Assembly: GCA_038373885.1 (NCBI GenBank) | Contig: JAWZYV010011897.1 | Span: forward strand, 62,001-126,000 | Length of the DNA stretch: 64,000 nucleotides | Direction of reading: 5' to 3' | Source of the DNA: Cheiracanthium punctorium | Lineage: Eukaryota; Arthropoda; Arachnida; Araneae; Cheiracanthiidae | Part shown: one piece after another, positions 63,150 through 64,000 of the stretch | Position numbering within the stretch: position 1 is the first letter of the stretch | How the letters are laid out: every line of letters starts with the position of its first letter | The notes under the pieces: model-generated | Databases searched by the model: none | What the model was told of the DNA's origin: nothing | The model's input: the letters and a program-made list of their open reading frames with translations, nothing else | Program-made: the position numbers and the translations under genes

Positions 63150-64000
63150 ATTTTTACTTTCCGAACATGTACCATGTAAGGAAAGTATTGCAATCATGAA
63201 AAAATTCGAATTCGAGATTTTGGTGTATTTACACGTTTTGAGGTCTTCTGAATTCATTTATGCTATTTTTACGAGATGTATGTATGTATGTGTGTATGTG
63301 TGTGTGTGTGTATGTGTGTTTGTGTGTATGTGAGTTAACACGATAGCTCCTGAACGGGGCATGCGATTGAGCTCAAATTGGGTATATATGTTATAAACCA
63401 CCGTCGCAAGACCGGTATTGATTTTGGTGTGTATAGGACTTATAGTTTTTCTACAGGGCTACGACAAAGATTTCTTTTACATTATGGCCTATAGGGAGAA
63501 ATTCTTGAAAATGCGCTAGCGTTTAAACGGTACTTTCGACTGAGCTCCAAAAGTGTATATATGTTATAAATCACCGTCGCAAGACCTGTATTGATTTTGG
63601 TGTGTATAGATCTTATAGTTTTTCTACAGGGCTACGACAAAGATTTCTTTTACATTATGGCCTATGGGGCGAAATTCTGGAAAGTGCGCTAGCGTTTAAA
63701 CGATACATTCGATTGAGCTCAAATTGGGTATACATGTTATAAACCACCATCGCAAGACCGGTATTGATTTTGGTGTGTATAGGACTCATAGTTATTCTAC
63801 AGGGCTACGACAAAGATTTTTTTTACATTATGGCCTATGGGGAGAAATTCTTGAAAGTGCGCTAGCGTTTAAACGGTACATTCGATTGAGCTTCGATTTG
63901 GTATATATATTTGAATTATTCATTGATTAAAATTTATTTAAATTCTTGGTAATGATCTTAATCGTAAGTGTTCGGAAAGTCGAGTGGAGTCACTCCAGAT
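63150..64000 (+). repeat. terminal-hairpin module element, copy 8, with 173-bp tandem array
   Basis: The hairpin TACTTTCC/GGAAAGTA lies at 63155-63187. The conserved segment to TTTTTACGAGATGTATG (63280), a TGTATG/TG microsatellite (63277-63335) and about 3.4 modules follow. CTACAGGGCTACGACAAAGA recurs at 63451, 63624 and 63797, an exact 173-base period. The array ends near 63911. GTGTTCGGAAAGT at about 63970 is inverse to the start ACTTTCCGAAC and may be the other end. No ORF is present. Confidence 0.75.

Noticed and set aside
48080..63911. CRISPR-like array from regular 151-180-bp spacing
   Set aside because: Whole units repeat, with no short repeats separated by unique spacers, and the DNA is eukaryotic; these are tandem modules.

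Overview
This is a eukaryotic, AT-rich, repeat-packed stretch with no host gene that I can recognise. Everything coding-like belongs to transposable elements (TEs). The families point to an arthropod: paired-HTH Tc1 transposases, mariner relics, Helitrons with TC...CTAG ends, an I-superfamily LINE, Ty1/copia and Ty3/gypsy relics, and tRNA-derived SINEs. The overall style is like that of chelicerate (spider) genomes, but the species is inference.

Layout. 1-3.6 kb: no gene seen. 3.6-5.4 kb: a ~1 kb TIR element carrying a SINE, then a diverged tandem array. 6.0-12.3 kb: a module-array repeat with a terminal hairpin, interrupted by a Tc1-like MITE, a decayed mariner and, further on, a broken copia pol gene. 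13.8-17.3 kb: a small TIR element split by a Helitron, which itself carries an intact Tc1 transposon, a tiny MITE and a SINE. 18.2-23.95 kb: a full-length, apparently intact two-ORF non-LTR retrotransposon on the minus strand, flanked by an 11-12 bp target-site duplication (TSD). 24.9-25.5 kb: a gypsy reverse-transcriptase relic. 25.55-29.80 kb: a 4.25-kb segment with hAT-type ends and an 8-bp TSD, containing a large ACGT-type microsatellite. 30-50 kb: six copies of a palindromic, TTAA-flanked (piggyBac-like) non-autonomous family, a solo LTR, several hAT-type MITEs, and a mariner relic nested with a hAT-type element and a second Tc1 copy (inverted and frameshifted). 50-64 kb: more module arrays, a third Tc1 family (broken), a Tc1 relic, a second Helitron, SINEs, a fold-back element and a terminal 173-bp tandem array.

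Only the LINE (ORF1 and ORF2) and the first Tc1 copy (346 codons, all three catalytic acids) look able to make full proteins. The non-autonomous families must rely on enzymes encoded elsewhere. Insertion order can be read from the nesting: old mariner and module repeats received hAT, piggyBac and Helitron insertions, and the Tc1 copies came last.

The best candidate for something little described is a dispersed family present at least seven times here. It starts with a conserved terminal stem-loop, has a ~100-bp unique segment and a TATG/TGTA/ACGT-type microsatellite at a fixed position, and then ~150-180 bp tandem modules. It has no ORF and no clear TIR or TSD.
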